This document shows, piece by piece, positions 11,801 to 26,800 of a stretch of DNA of 64,000 bases. The stretch is from Prosopocoilus inquinatus (lineage: Eukaryota > Arthropoda > Insecta > Coleoptera > Lucanidae): contig CM069872.1 in the NCBI GenBank assembly GCA_036172665.1, positions 51,012,101-51,076,100 on the forward strand, read 5' to 3'. The notes below the pieces were generated by a model that was not told the DNA's origin, did not search any database, and saw only the letters and a list, made by a program, of their open reading frames with translations. The first letter of the stretch is position 1; each line of letters opens with the position of its first letter. The translations under genes were made by a program, and so were the position numbers.

Positions 11801-14800
11801 GTAGAAGACGAATTTAGAACGTTTCGATTCTTTTGGGGCAAGATCTAAGCTAGTTTTGCAAAAAGTGCATGGATCAGTTAGGTAGGTATAATTGGGGGGA
11901 TGTCAGTTTCATGCTGAAGAGGAGCAGCTTATTCCAAATCCTTACATCTTCATTTGGCAGACCGACAAAAAAGAAAAATGTTTAGGGGAAAATAAGAGAG
12001 GAAGACTGTGGGAATCATGGAAACTCAGAGAACGAGAGGAAGAAGCAGAAGAGAAAATGCAAATACGATTGGAAAGAATTAAGCAAACAACTCCTTTGCC
12101 CTCACTCAATCCTTAGTTGAAAGAAGAATGAGATGTTGAATACCTTAAAAGTTCAGTCGAGGCAAAGGATCTTACGCTCCAGGGAGGGCCTCAGCCCCTC
12201 CTTCTAATCACTTACTTCATTCTTGCCTAGTTTTGCTTTTATATTACATCTCTAAGGCGTGTTACGTTTATTGTTCCATTGCCCACAGGATTAAGAGTAG
12301 AAGACGAATTTAGAACGTTTCGATTCTTTTGGGGCAAGATCTAAGCTAGTTTTGCAAAAAGTGCATGGATCAGTTAGGTAGGTATAATTGGGGGGATGCC
12401 AGTTTCATGCTGAAGAGGAGCAGCTTATTCCAAATCCTTACATCTTAATTTGGCAGACCGACAAAAAAGAAAAGTGTGTAGGGGAAAATAAGAGAGGAAG
12501 ACTGTGGGAATCATGGAAACTCAGAGAACGAGAGGAAGAAGCAGAAGATAAAATGGAAATACGATTGGAAAGAATTAAGCAAACAACTCCTTTGCCCTTA
12601 CTCAATCCTTAGTTGAAAGAAGAATGAGATGTTGAATACCTTAAAAGTTCAGTCGAGGCAAAGGATCTTACGCTCCAGGGAGGGCCTCAGCCCCTCCTTC
12701 AAATCACTTGCTTCATTCTTGCCTAGTTTTGCTTTTATCTTACATCTCTAAGGCGTGTTACGTTTATTGTTCTATTGCCCACAGGATTAAGAGTAGAAGA
12801 CGAATTTAGAACGTTTCGATTCTTTTGGGGCAAGATCTAAGCTAGTTTTGCAAAAAGTGCATGGATCAGTTAGGTAGGTATAATTGGGGGGGGGGGGTGT
12901 CAGTTTCATGCTGAAGAGCTCCAGGGTGGGCCTCAGCGCCTCCTTCTAATCACTTGCTTCATTCTTGCATAGTTTTGCTTACATCTCTAAGACCTGTTCC
13001 ATTGATTATTCCATGGGACACAGGATTAGGAGAAGAAGAAGAAGAATTTAGAACGTTTTGATTCTTTTGGGGCAAGGTCTAAGCTATCACAGAAGTAAGG
13101 TTTTGAAAAAAGGGCATTGATCAGTTAGGTAGGTATAATTGAGGGGAGCTGAGGAGTAGCTTAAACCAAACCCTTACATCTTACTTTGGTGTAAAAGTTA
13201 ACTTACCTTCGTACTATAGAATGATTTGCCGGTAAGATCGTATCAGTTTCCGGATCAATCACATAAAACCACACGTCGGTGCCCCCCGCGTCCGTTTCTA
13301 ACGTCCCGTTTTCTCCGACGTACTCACGGGCGTTCAGCTTCTCAATGCCCACGATTAATCCCGATTGTTCCTGGATGACCTGCGCTATCACATCGACCTT
13401 GTTGGCTACCACGTCGGGTTTGGCATCTCCTATCGCCAGGATCATGCGATGTATCTCCGATATCAAGTTAATAACAAGGGGGGCCTCGACTTTATTGTAT
13501 TCCACAGTGGAATTGGGATTATCCCGTGCGATGACGACAAAGCGAAAGGGCTCCGCCTCCTCGAAATTTTCGAAAGTCTTCTTGGTTTTTAGTATACCAG
13601 TCGTCGGGTCTACGCTGAAATACACGTCGCTTTGGTTACCTTTCAGGATGTACTTGACCTTTCCCAATTTTCCGCTGTCTTTGTCGTCAGCCTGGAAAGA
13701 CTCGCTGGTGAATTTGTTGTTGTTTGGCTTGAAGCAAGAACTTTTACCTTAAGTTGGATCACCGTGGTTGCAAGGGGGGCGGAACGAGGAATCGCCGCGT
13801 AGAATTTATCCTGCAAGTTGTTTGGGTATATGAAGAACGGGGTGTTATCGTTTACGTCCACGATGTTTATGGCGAGTTGCGTTTTGCTGTAGTCCTTGTT
13901 GAGGAATCCCTGAAGCGATATCAGCTGCACTTCGATGTTGTACAGTTCCACCTCTTCGAAATCGATGGTACCGTTCAGGTATATCGCGCAGTTGCGTTCT
14001 TCAGTCACGTTTATTACGAATTTGCCTGGAACATAGAAATGAGGAGGCTTTTCTTTGGAATTCAAACGAACGAGTGAGGACTTACCATCCTTGTTTCCGG
14101 ATGTTATCTGACATTTGAGCGGAATGTTACCGCCGTGCGATCTGCTGTTGACGATGGTCAGAGTCTTAACGAGCGTGCCCACTGAGGAATTTTCCGGAAG
14201 CTGAAGGCTGTAGGAGTTATCGGCGAAACGTAGGCCGACTTCGGGTGCCACCGTGGCTACGTGCTGAATGTACACGTCCAGAGTGACGACGGACGACAAC
14301 TGCGGTTCGCCCAAGTCGTAGGCTCTCACGTCAACCTCGAAGTACGTGTAAGGAATGCGAGGAACTCATTGGTAATTAATACGGCCTTACCTGGTACTCT
14401 GTGTCCACTTCCTTTTTCAGATCGTTCGTTACTCTTAGTTTTCCGCTGTCCGGATCGATTTGGAAGTATTTGGTCGCTTTTCCCCTACCGATGATTTCGT
14501 AACGCACCTGGACATTAGACGAGAATTAGGGTAAATCACCAATAAACACTTTTTTTGCTCATTTAGGAACCACCGTAAACTAAAAAATTGCGGTAGAAAA
14601 GCGTACTTGTTTATTTTCTACTTGCGACATTGAAAACATAAATACCATTTGTATGACTCACTGTATTCATTGCAGGTTGCAATTATAAACTGTATTTTCC
14701 AACCAATTTATACTCTTCAGATAAAGAATGTGAATTGGAATCTAAACCTGAGGAATTTTCTTTAATAAAAAATAAAACGTAGCCATTGATTCAAAATATC

Positions 14801-17800
14801 AAAATTAAGAAGCAGATTTATTTTCCCGGCGGGTAAAATTTTGATCACTGTGCGTTCCGAAGGGGGAAGAACGCCAAATTGTTCAAATGTGTTTCATCTC
14901 CATCAGTTACTTACTTTATTTCCTGGGGCCGTACCATCAGAATCCGTTGCCTCCAGGTCGTATATCGAGGTCCCAATGGCTGCATCATCTTCTATCATAA
15001 TAGGAGGAGGAATCTTTATGAAAACCGGCGGTATATCATTGCGATCCTAAAAGATCCCCCAAGATAAAACAGAAACCCCAAAACTTTCCTCCCGATTCGT
15101 TTACCTCAACCTTCACGAGTACTTTCGTCGTACTCCCGTTCCCATCTGCCATATTTTCCAAAGTACCGATGATCAAGGTGTGTTCGTTTTCCTTCTCGTA
15201 ATCCAACCCCCTGGTGGTGTATATGGCTCCGTTGTTCTCATCAATCCTAAACAAGTCCGTGGGGCCTTGGTGGATGACGTACGTTATTTTCTTGATGGTA
15301 TCAGGATCAAACGCCTACACGCAATACAAATGGTTGGTTTAATCAAAATGGTTTGTGCAAAAAGGAAGGGGTTACCATGACGTCTGTTACGAAATAATCC
15401 GGCATGTTCTCAGGAACCGTCGCCTCGTACAGGGGTCGACTGAAGATCGGGACTTCATCTTCCACGTCCAGGACGTTAATTGAAACCGTCGCAGTGGCTA
15501 TACGAGGATCTGGGGCGCCATCCTTCGCCGTAACAACAAATTGGTAATTCTGAAGTGAAAGCATATTTAGAGAGCCTTTTTCTTGTTTTGGGAATTCGTC
15601 ACGCCACCTTTTGCGTTTCGTAATCGAGTGCTCTGGTGGTGGTGATTTCCCCCGTCTCGTTGTCGATGTTGAAGGGCAAATCCGTCGGTATAAAATAGGA
15701 CACAACGGCGTTGATTCCTTCATCGGCGTCGACGGCGTGGACGAATCCGACGGTCGTCTTCTCGATGCCCTCCTTGACCGTGAAATTGTAGGGGTCGCCG
15801 ACGAATTCGGGGTTCTTATCGTTGATGTCCGTCACTTTTATGTTGACCGTGGCTGTGCTCGATAGCTTTCCGTTGTCTTCGGCTTTAATAATCTGCGAAA
15901 TTAATTTTTTGTTTATTGCTCGTTCGCCTTTGCGAAAAGGAAAGGGCGATGTGACCAAAGCCTCAATGAGTGAGATAGGCCTATTGTGGTAGACGTATGT
16001 GAGAGAAGGATGGAAGGAAGCAAAAAGCAAATTGAATTTTGAAAAACATTAAATTAATACACATGTTTATGCGCACTTTGGAAAACAAGCGTTCTTCTGG
16101 TTGCAGGTGGTATAGCCACATATCCAATAGAAAACAAGAATTCCCTTCGCATTGTAAGTTGTCAATGGTAGTAGATCCTTTAATGGAACCAAAAAAAAAA
16201 CAAGAACTTTTATGATGGGTTGGGGGTTGGAGGAAAATTTTGAGCTGGAGCTCGGTAGCTCCTGGGTAAATTTTGAACAGCGATAGAAGCTTTTGGTAAA
16301 CAAAAATACTCTGGCGCTGTATGTGGGGCGACTAATTAGTCTTCCTTTGGACTAATTTGGAAGGAAGTTTGAGCCTCGTTTTTATTTCCCCTTTTTAGTA
16401 CGGTTTTTGGCACGTCTCGTCAAGGAAGCGAGCAGAGGTTTTCTTATGTGGAGTTTCACCCTCGTCAAGTATTTCTGATAAAGTATATAATATAAAGTAA
16501 TATAAAGTATATATTGGGTATCTCTTCTTTTTGTGATTTTTGTTAATTAAGGTGTTCGTTGTAGCGTCTTCTTTAATTTTTTTGTGCATGTTTAACACTC
16601 TTAATTAACCAATATATGACTAAACGCTTCGGCCGTTTTATGAGACTTTATGAGGAATACTTGACGAGGATGAGACTCCACATAAGAGAACCTCTGATCG
16701 CTTCCTTAATGAGACATGCCAAAAACCGTACTAAAAAGGGGAAAGAAAAATAAAGCTCAAACTTCCTTCCAAATTAGTAAGTATTTTTGTTTACCATTTG
16801 TTTTCTATCGCGCTTCAAAATTTACCCAGAAGCTGGCGAGCTCCAGCTCAAAAATGTTCCTAATCGTGAGCTTAAGAACCACGTCTTGAAAGAATAAGGT
16901 AATCGAAACTGATTAACTCTGAGAATAAGATTTTCATTTTAAAATTCTATAATGGATCCGATGCCCTTTTTCATCACTGAAAATAAACCATCGGCGGTGG
17001 TGGCTTACCAACTCACGATTACTAAGGGAGTTTCTACCTTAATTGTTTAAATCTAAAAGAAACATCCTCTTCTAATTAAAACAGGCTTCTTTGCCCAGAA
17101 AGGCCCCGCTTACACAAGGTTAATGCGGCGTCAGAGGATCATATTTTTTTGGAATGTTGAAGAATTCAGTTTTAAAAGTTCGAAACACTGGTCGCAAAGC
17201 ATATTCGATTCACCCAACAATATTTTTACCAGTCTGTATTTTGTGAGGTCTTCCCTGTCCAACTTCCTGATGACGGTTATGACTCCTGATTTGGAACCAA
17301 TGGCGAATTGTCTCAAGTCGTTTCCAGATTGGATAGAATAAGATACTGGATCGTCTTCTGGATCGGTTGCCTGCGTAATTGAAATCGATGGGAATTAAAA
17401 GTTTGTTAACGGATCTTCATCACATACCACAATTGTTGCTACCGTCGAGTTAATGGTGGCGCCTTCACTGACTTCAATGTCGTAGATCGATTGTTCGAAA
17501 ACAGGGCTCTGAGTATTCGGACCTGGACTGATGGTGACTTCCACGATTGCTTGCGTGTACAATCCCCCCTTATCGGTGGCCTGAACGGTCAGACTGTACT
17601 GATCACCGGCGTTTAGCTTCCCAACCGTCTCAATCTGCCCCGTTTTTTGGTCAATGACAAATTTGTTATTTCCGTTATTGGACACGTGGTAAATCGAGTA
17701 TGTAATTATGGCGTTGTCTCCTTCGTCATTATCGGACGCTTGCACGCGTATAACTTTCCGCTTGGTGTCACCGGCCGGTACGGTCACAGGCGGTATGATT

Positions 17801-20800
17801 GGTAAGACGGGCGCGTTGTCATTGACGTCCATCAGGTTGACGGTCAAAGAAACGGGCGCACTGGCCGCCACACCTGTTTTCTCTCTTGCCACGATTTGGA
17901 ATCGGAATTTACCCGGGTTCGGAGGATCCCTGTCGAGGTTGTTTTCGTTGACCACCAGCCTACCGTTCTTGTCGACCATGAAGAACGGAGTCGTCAGTTC
18001 GAACATGTATGCTGGTTTTGGATCATCTGGACCCTAAAATTAATTCTCCGTTAATTAAAGAGAAATGAAGATTAGGTCCCTTTTGACGTAGTTCCCACAT
18101 CAAATCCTTGGAGACAATTGTATCAACAATGGTTTTCAGGATATCACAGGGAAGATTAATTTGCAAGGAGGTGTAAAGACCAGCAGCCCTTACAAAGATA
18201 ATGAGGTTTTTAAAAATGAAATCCTTTTGTGATTGCCTTTTATAGAAGTTTGATAACGTTGGTCTAAATTATTCGTCAATAAATTCGAATTTTTCTACTG
18301 ACCCACCTCTTTCCTCCCATCAATAAACATTGTATGGTCGTTTTCGTTTTGAATCATTTAAAATATCCGTTATGACCCAGTTATGTAAATTTAATAACCT
18401 GTTCCTTTACCGCAATAAATGCCTAACAACAATTAACATTCTCGATTTGCCGCCTAATGACACAGACATAATTAACAATTTCAAGTAGCTCGGCGGTGTT
18501 TGTTTCAATTATAAAACTCCCTGTTAATAAACTCACGAAGTCTTTGTCTTCGACGGTGACCGTCAATGGAACGCCTTCCAGATCGAGAACGTTCGTGCCG
18601 ACGGGCGAGTTCTCGTTGACGAATCCTTCCACGGAAGACATAAATATTTCCGGTGGATTTGCGTCGACCGGTTTCACGGTTATCGATAGCTTCGCCGTGG
18701 TTGACCTCTTCGCTTCTGATATCTCTTGAGCCTACACAAACAAACCCAAATTAAGTTGCATGTAAACGAGTCGTCTCATAAGCAAGTTTACTTTGATGAT
18801 TATGTTGAAGAGTTTCGTCGTTGATGTATCAACCGGTTTGATTTGGTGCACGGCACCAGTGTCGGGGTCAATTCGGAAATACTCCGAGTAAGAATTGGGG
18901 GTGCCGCTGACGAAGGTGTAACGTATGGGGGAATTGATGGTATCCATGTCGACGGCTTGAATTTTTTCTGGTGAAATGTTGAGGACCCCATGAAGCACCC
19001 CACTGGATACCTGCATGTAATGCGAATGACGTTACCACAATGAGTTTCCCAATTTCTTAACAACCACTTACCGAAGCCGAGTATTCTGGATTGATGCAAG
19101 AGCCATCAAGCAACATGCAGCCCTTATATATGAACGAGGGGTTTTGATCATCGTCGTCTTTGATGTTAACGGTTAAGGTCGTCGTCGCCGACAAACGATG
19201 CGATTCGTTTCTTGCCTTGTCCTGAAAATCGCAATAATTGGAGACTTTCAGATGTAATTTCTTATGTTCAGAAAGTGTGGAATGTGGAAAATGGTCGGAG
19301 AAATTAGGTTTTGGTTTCGTTTCCCATTTTTCATGCATGCCCACGGCTTGTATAATGAAACGGCCTATACTAATTGTTTTGCTAAATTCCAATTTGATTG
19401 GATTTAAGAGCGAGTCATGAGTCATGTGATGTGAAATTTAAATAATTGTTTCATTCTTACCATGACATTGATCATATCATTCGTAAGATTGTATCGGGCT
19501 CGTTTAAAAAAGAAAGTGAATTCTATGTATGTTTAGTTTTGCCTGCTTGAGGAATTATTCGACAGTCTACTTCCTCATTAATACCGATACAATCAAACGT
19601 GTAATTACTGAATTTTTATGTAAATTTTAAAATCCCGAGGAAATATTTCTTATGTGTAGTAGGAGAGCTGAGTTGAGTTGAGTTGATGAACGAGGAACTT
19701 ACAGTGGCCACGATCGTGACGTAATATCTTTGCGTTTTTTCATAGTCTAGCGTCCTGTTCACTGTAACTTGACCCTGATGTGGTAAATTAATTGCAAAAA
19801 AACCGTAGCCGTCGGCGGAATTGACTCTGCCGTCGTAGTCTGGGTCGTTGCCGCTTCCTGGTACAATCGAGTACTCCACAAGTGCGTTTACTCCGGCATC
19901 TCTGTCTTTCGCTAAGATATTTTGAAATATCGTGGTTCCTATTGGCGTCAACTAGAAATTAATAAAAATTAAAAAAAACCCTTTTAGATTGGCGCAAGCC
20001 AATTAATATTAATATTATAAGTAAGGAGCGGAATCACATATTTCGACGTCATCGCGTTTTAATTAGGCTGTTACGATTCATGAAATAATGCACCAAGAAC
20101 TCGCTTAACATAAACCAATTTCAAAGTCAGGGCAGGGCGCTCGAATTAATTCAAAAAGGATGAATGTGAGTTAAAAATAATATTGCTTTTATTTCATAAA
20201 CAAATCACTTTTTGATAATGACGTTAACATATGTCATTCCTATCTCTAATCATAAGTTAATTTACATACAAAAAAGCGAAACTGAAACGGAATCAACATT
20301 CACATGCGACAAAGTGACAAAAACCATAAAAATCGTTGAATTTTTCCAGTTGTTTGTATCAAGGTTTTAACAGTAAGTGAAACATTGTGCTAATGATCAA
20401 GGTTTTAATTTTCGCACACTTTTGCTTATTGTTAAAACAGTAAAAAGTTTACGTTAATAAAGCCCTCGATAACTAGCGCCGGATGACGTACTTTCGAACT
20501 ACGCCTTTACCCAAGCCAGTTAGAAGCTGTAATGCAGTCAATAAAACTACGGTTCGATGATTAACTGATTAATACTACAAAATGGACAAGAATGTTTGAG
20601 TTGGCAGTACCTACAATTATAAGCATTTTTTTATTCGACAGTTGCAACACTGTAATCTGACATGTTTTGTTGTTCCATTTGACTGACATTTGACATAACG
20701 TCAACAGCAACGAGGTTGTAGGTTATGTGAATAAAAATGAACGACCGACGGATTAAAGTAAATCTTCCTTAGAAACCAGGCCATTCCATTGAAAAACTTT

Positions 20801-23800
20801 GTCTTACATCTTAAAATCAATTAAATAAAAACAATTAATAAGAAATATCGGTCGTTTAATATGAATTTGAAACGTCAAATTATTTCATTAATAACAATAA
20901 AATTATGAGCATTTTTATTCGAATAGCTTTTACACTGCGATAGGAATGTGGTTTATTTGACAGGCGTTTGACATAACTAACGTGATCAGCGACGAGATTG
21001 TAGGTTATGTACATTAAAAATTAACGGCGGATTAAACTATATCCCGCTTGGAAAATTGAAAGTATCTTGTTTTGAACCGTAAAAGTAATTTTAAATCAAT
21101 TAATTGGAAACATGCAGAGTATTAATTTGAATTTGAAATGTCAAATAATTTATTTGACAGACGTCTGACACAAGATCATCAGCGACGAGATTACAGGTTA
21201 TGTGAAAACAAATGAATGGTGGATTAAACTAAACCCTGCCGCGAAAATACTTCATTAATACTCCATTAAGTTAACGATTTAGCTATATGCCAATTTATTT
21301 AATGAGTAAGAAAGTGATAAGTTTAGTTCTCATAGATTATTCATCACTCTCTTACTCATGAAGTCGGAATATGGCTATATCGTTTCTTATTTATTTTAAT
21401 CACAACTTTAATTAAATATGGGTCTTGTGGCCGTTTTCATAATCAGATTTTAAGGAAGCTTTAATTTAAACTCACTTTAAGAATAGCGAATCAAATGTAT
21501 TTTTATAGGTTAGAGTAACTATAAATTTAAAGTCCTAGTATGAAATTGGCGCTTTATGTTGTACCGTAAAAATTAATTAGTAATAAATTTTGCATGACGG
21601 TTGTCAGCATCGCTCAAGATATTAAGATTATTATTATTGAAAAATTAATTTCGGTACTGCCAACTCAAGCAGTTATTCTTTTATGATCGCTGTGTACGTC
21701 GTCATTTATTTTGATACGTTTTCTTTATGCTAAAAAGTAATGAAATCTTCAGTGTATGCAATTTTCTAAAAGCTTCATCAGTGGGAGTTTATTTAGAATT
21801 TGATAAAGTTACGTTAATGGCCAGTTGCATCAAACACTTAAGCCGAGCTTAAATGTAACTATTGCTTATAAAGGGTCATTGAAGATTACGCAACATTGTA
21901 TACGTCGTATTCTAAGTGGTGTTTAAAATTAAGCTAATCTTAAGTGTTTGACGTAACTGGCCCTAAGTCTCACATTAGTTTTTGATACCACACGTCATTA
22001 TCAGCTGCGTAAGCGTTAAAAATAATTCCTTAATTTCGTAAATCATTGCAATTCTGCTATTTAATGAGATGTGTTAAATTCATACTTTCGTTTATAAATT
22101 ATTTAGCGGGCTATGATCGTGGAAATTAGATTTAAGATTGACGGAAAGATCAATTTCTTGGCCTCAAAGGCGGAGGCCGCTTTGTTCTGCAACCCCTGCA
22201 ACCTCTAGTGCTCCGCCGCTGGTGGTAGAACGGAAAATATTGGGCAATACTCAAACCAAAATAGAAAATGTAATTGGGGACTTGATTTTCGTCCAGAACA
22301 AGAGTTCCCAATTTTTTTTAAGCATTGACTTCTTACAAGCAAAACACTTTCCATCGACCTCCTTTGAAATTTAATACGTATTTCTAAAACACTTCTAAAA
22401 CCGTGTGTCTGAAATTTAAATTTTAATTTTAATTTAAATTTTGTTAAATTACGATCTATTCTATATATATATATTCTATTTGAATTTATTTTAGTTTTTT
22501 TTTTAATTATAAACCGATCGTCTTTTGTCTTTTCTTTTCTTTTCTTTTCGGTTAAAAATTCGTCAATGCTCTTGTTCGATTTGACATAGTTTCATAGTAT
22601 TCTTATTTGCGTCATATCTTCATCACCGATCGTTTTTCGCTTTTTTTTAATTCCTTATTTGGCATTATTTAATTTATTTCATTTTTAATACAACCAATTG
22701 ATTACTTTTATTTTTTTCTTTCATTCGATTTCATTTGACTTTTTCTTTAACTATAAATTTAACATATTTTGTTTTTTTTTACGCGTACTTGACGTGATTT
22801 TATTTTTTAGTTGTCAATTGATCGCCTCTTTTTCTTCTTTCAATCGATTTGAGTGAGATTTTACGCTTTAATTACGTCGATCGCCATTTCTGTTTTCTCC
22901 TTTATCTGATTTCACGTTATTTTATTTTTTAATTATTTATTAACGGACCGTCTTCTGTCTTTAATAATTTGAGACTGAATTTTCTCGATTCATTTTCGTC
23001 CTTACTTCATCGACGATCGATCGTCTTTTGTTTCTGCTTTATTCGATTACTATCGATTAGACCGCGTTTCATTTTTATTTTGATAATAAACTGGTCGTCT
23101 TTTTTTTTGTTTTATTCGAGTTGATTTATAACGTAAACGGAGAACTGTCAATTAAAGCTGTATACTCGCCAGAAGAAAAATAGTGTTCCATTTTCTGTGT
23201 TCGACACTGTACAATAATTCGAGTTTATTTAATATTATTCGTAAATAATCTTCTACTTTTTCAATGAACTATTCAGATAGGTCTAAGAATTCATAATTCC
23301 GACGCCCTAGAAGACCCCGATAGTTTAATCGACCAGCAGTCGACCTCTATAGGTTCATCGACCACTTTGAAGTCTTCATCGACCTCTAAGGGGTCGGTAT
23401 CGAGGACATCTTTGGATTTACAAGTATTGTCGTCATACATAAATAGATTTTTAGTAAATATGAAATACAGGGTGATTTATTAGCTCACCGACAAGCAAAT
23501 AATGAAATCTGGAATAACTGGGACCAATTAGGTAATGGACCACTGTGCTCAAATGTAATAAATTCCATGCAGAGAAGACTGGAGGAAGTAATTACAAATG
23601 GCGGTTACTACACACATTACTAATTTATAATTAAAATATATATTACACTATTATTGATCTATTTTTTTATGTAAATATATGTATATGTGAATTACTATTT
23701 TGTTAATTTTTATTTCAGTTTTGCTTTTACTTGTAATAAGTTTTTCGTTGTTCTCAATAATAAAGTCTTGAATACTTTTTCCAGTGTATGTTATTCTTTT

Positions 23801-26800
23801 TTATACGGTATCGTATAATATTGTAAGAATTTACAGTGAAATAAATTTAAAATAACTTAATTTCATTTAAATAATAAGTTTACTGATGATACTTATTGAT
23901 CGAATAATTAACTCATTAAAATTATTCAGAATCATACAAATTTAGGAAACTTAACAAATATAGTATTAAACTCCTAGAATATAGAATGATATGTGTAATA
24001 CTTAAAAATTGCAATACTTGCGTTAAAAATAATATACATATTTCATTCTACGCCACAGAGGAAAAAATAATATTCTTCTTTTTAGTTTCTTTTCAAATCT
24101 GACATCAGTAAAATAAGGTGAAAAGTTCATCCACAAAGTTTGGCAAGTTTTCATTAATCTAGAAGTTAAGAGAAAATTATTAAATCGTATAACATTTATT
24201 TTGTGAAAATATGTGAATGATTTAAAAATATATAGAATGAGCTAGATTATATAAATTTGTTTCTTATTATAATAATATAAATGCTAAGAATTTCTGCTCA
24301 ACAAAGCTGTTAATTAGTTGCAAAACATATGTGTATTTAATGAAACTAGAAAGTTAAATTTAATTAACGAAAAATAACAGATTTTATTTTATTGACTTAT
24401 TTAATTTCAATTGCCAAAGTTTCAGAAATTTTAATTTCATAATGCACACATTATTTACTACACATGTTATAATATTTAGAAAATAAATTTCGTTAAATTT
24501 CTTATCCATCCAACTACAATGAAAGTCTTTCTAGCAGATTATTCAAGTTGGTTGGATAAGTTCGCATCTGTGTTAAATCGCTGTGTTTGCGATGACCGGT
24601 TTTATTATCGGGGTAGCAGGTACGGTTGTAAAAGCTATAAGGTTCATAATTGCAAAGCATAAAATTTCTTACTGCTAGTGGCATGTCTCGTACTCCGAAA
24701 ACTTTATAGCAGAAGTGTACCTACCAACCTAACGCTGATGACACTGTAAAAATTACTAAAAATGACACAGTAAACTTAAAGAGTGAACTATTTTTTTTCT
24801 TTAATGTAAAGTGAAGTTAATTTATACTTTCAAAGAATCGATTATTAAATCATAACAACAATTAAATAAATAATGTCGGCAATTAGTCGATTAAAGTGAT
24901 TGCCAGTGGCATCTGGAAAACGGTCGGCATAAATTATACATAATTATTAACTGCGCCTAATATTTTTTTTCTTGTAATAAAGTGTTTAGTAATCGTGTCA
25001 GAAAATGTTAACATTTTTGTTTGTTATTAAACCAAAACGTTTGATAAAAAGAGAACATTATTATTATAACAAAACCTAGGGTGTACAAAAATAAAAATTT
25101 TCAGGAGCTTATAATAATGATCTAGCGTGGTTTGTATACAGGGTGCTGCATCGATGAACGCAAAGTCCCATGTTAATTTAAAAGTGGCGTCCCTAATTAT
25201 TTTACAGGAAAATTCCACTTAGATTTTTTAAAGTACTATTCAAGATGGATCTGTTTGTGTAGTTTGAGAATTTTTCATTTGTTCGGTCTCAAGATATTTT
25301 AGATTCAACTGTGTAACTATAAATTTTGTGATTTTAAAGGCGACTTTTTTATGCAGAATCCATTCCATGAGGAAAACCGTACGTGCTCTAAATAAATAAA
25401 TTGCCACCACACCCATGTCAAAAATGTTCATCGGACTTTGTCACAATCGAACACAAACACGATTGATATCCAATTAATCATACCCTTGAACACTATAAAT
25501 AACACACATGCCAGTATCTCAATTTAATATTAATCTGCATAAACGCTTACCGTTAATCTAATGGAAACACAAAAATATCGGCACTTAAACGCATAATTAC
25601 CTCCTTTTCCTTAATTAGCTCTGAGTTTAACGACACCGACGGCTCAGTCGTCTCAGATACACGTGAAGATTGATATATTACATCATAATTATTAGATTAG
25701 AGAAAGATGCCAGTTTTACTTTTACCATAATCACAGCTGCAAGTATTTTTTAAATTTTTTTTAATAACAACCGCGATGGCTTCTGTTAAGACGTAGGAAA
25801 GTAGAGATTACATGCCGGAGAGGTTCTTGGCACGCTTTCTTCTTGTATGTACATTTAGTGACTAATCAACAACCGACAGAACAAATTAAGGCTAAACAAA
25901 TAATACAGTTTCTACAATAGAAAATGCATTCAAAAAATAAATAGCTTACCTCTGATATGCTGGTCTCATACGGGGTGTTCACAAATTCGGGGGCGTTGTC
26001 ATTTATGTCTGTCAGTCTTACGATTACGGGGAAGGTCCTCTTCCTGTGAGTCGCTTTTATTGTGCAGGCGAGTTGAAAAACGATGTGCGATAAACTATCA
26101 GCATCTCTGTCCAATGGTGAGAGTAGCTGCAGTTTTTTCCCGTTTAGAAAGAAAATGGGGGGCCCTTTCGGAAATATCAAGTCCAGGAAGACGTCTACGT
26201 TCGGTTCTCCTACTATTGGTAACTCTAGTGGTACAGTTTCTTGAGATATCGCTGGAAGAGGTTCCTCTTTTTTATTAAAGATAAAGTCACTATAGTCTCC
26301 TTCGTTAGGAGGGGCTTCAAAAAAGGGGCTTAATTAGAAAAGACTGGCTTCAAAAAAGCATAGGTTGCGCAGGAGGGAAAGTATTTATTAAAATGCTTCC
26401 AATTAAATCTTGCGAATGTACGAAAACGTTTGCGATTGCGATTGGTGAACGGAAACCTGTACTTACATGAACCCTTGCTTTCTTCTATATCTAGGATAAT
26501 GTTCGACTGGCCGGTCTCAACTTCGCATAGTCCTGCAAGCAATAAATAAGACGTTTAATTATCGTTGTATCAATTACGAAGGACGTTAATGCTTAAAGTA
26601 AGTGTGCGATGTCGTCCGAAGCGATCGATACTTAATATCATTAAGTACCTACGTCTGCAAATAAAAATTAATTTGCTGTCACATCAATGTTTGGTATGAC
26701 AGAAACGTGGGTCAATTATCTAGTTAATTAAGTTGATGACGAAATGTGAATGCTCACTGAGTTTATTGTGGTCGATACATAATATACTCCCACAAACCAG

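Noticed and set aside
10908..12612. Repeated 74-residue frames beginning MGGCQFHAEEE as small genes
   Set aside because: They are copies of one frame inside the 496-bp tandem repeat, antisense in an intron, with no domain or promoter; conservation follows from the recent array expansion.
13279..14077. Long + strand frames opposite Cad99C exons
   Set aside because: They are antisense shadows of cadherin coding exons with matching splice borders on the - strand.
22138..22374. 78-codon frame in Cad99C intron 3
   Set aside because: The product starts with a low-complexity Ser/Pro/Arg stretch and then AT-rich residues, with no domain or splice context.
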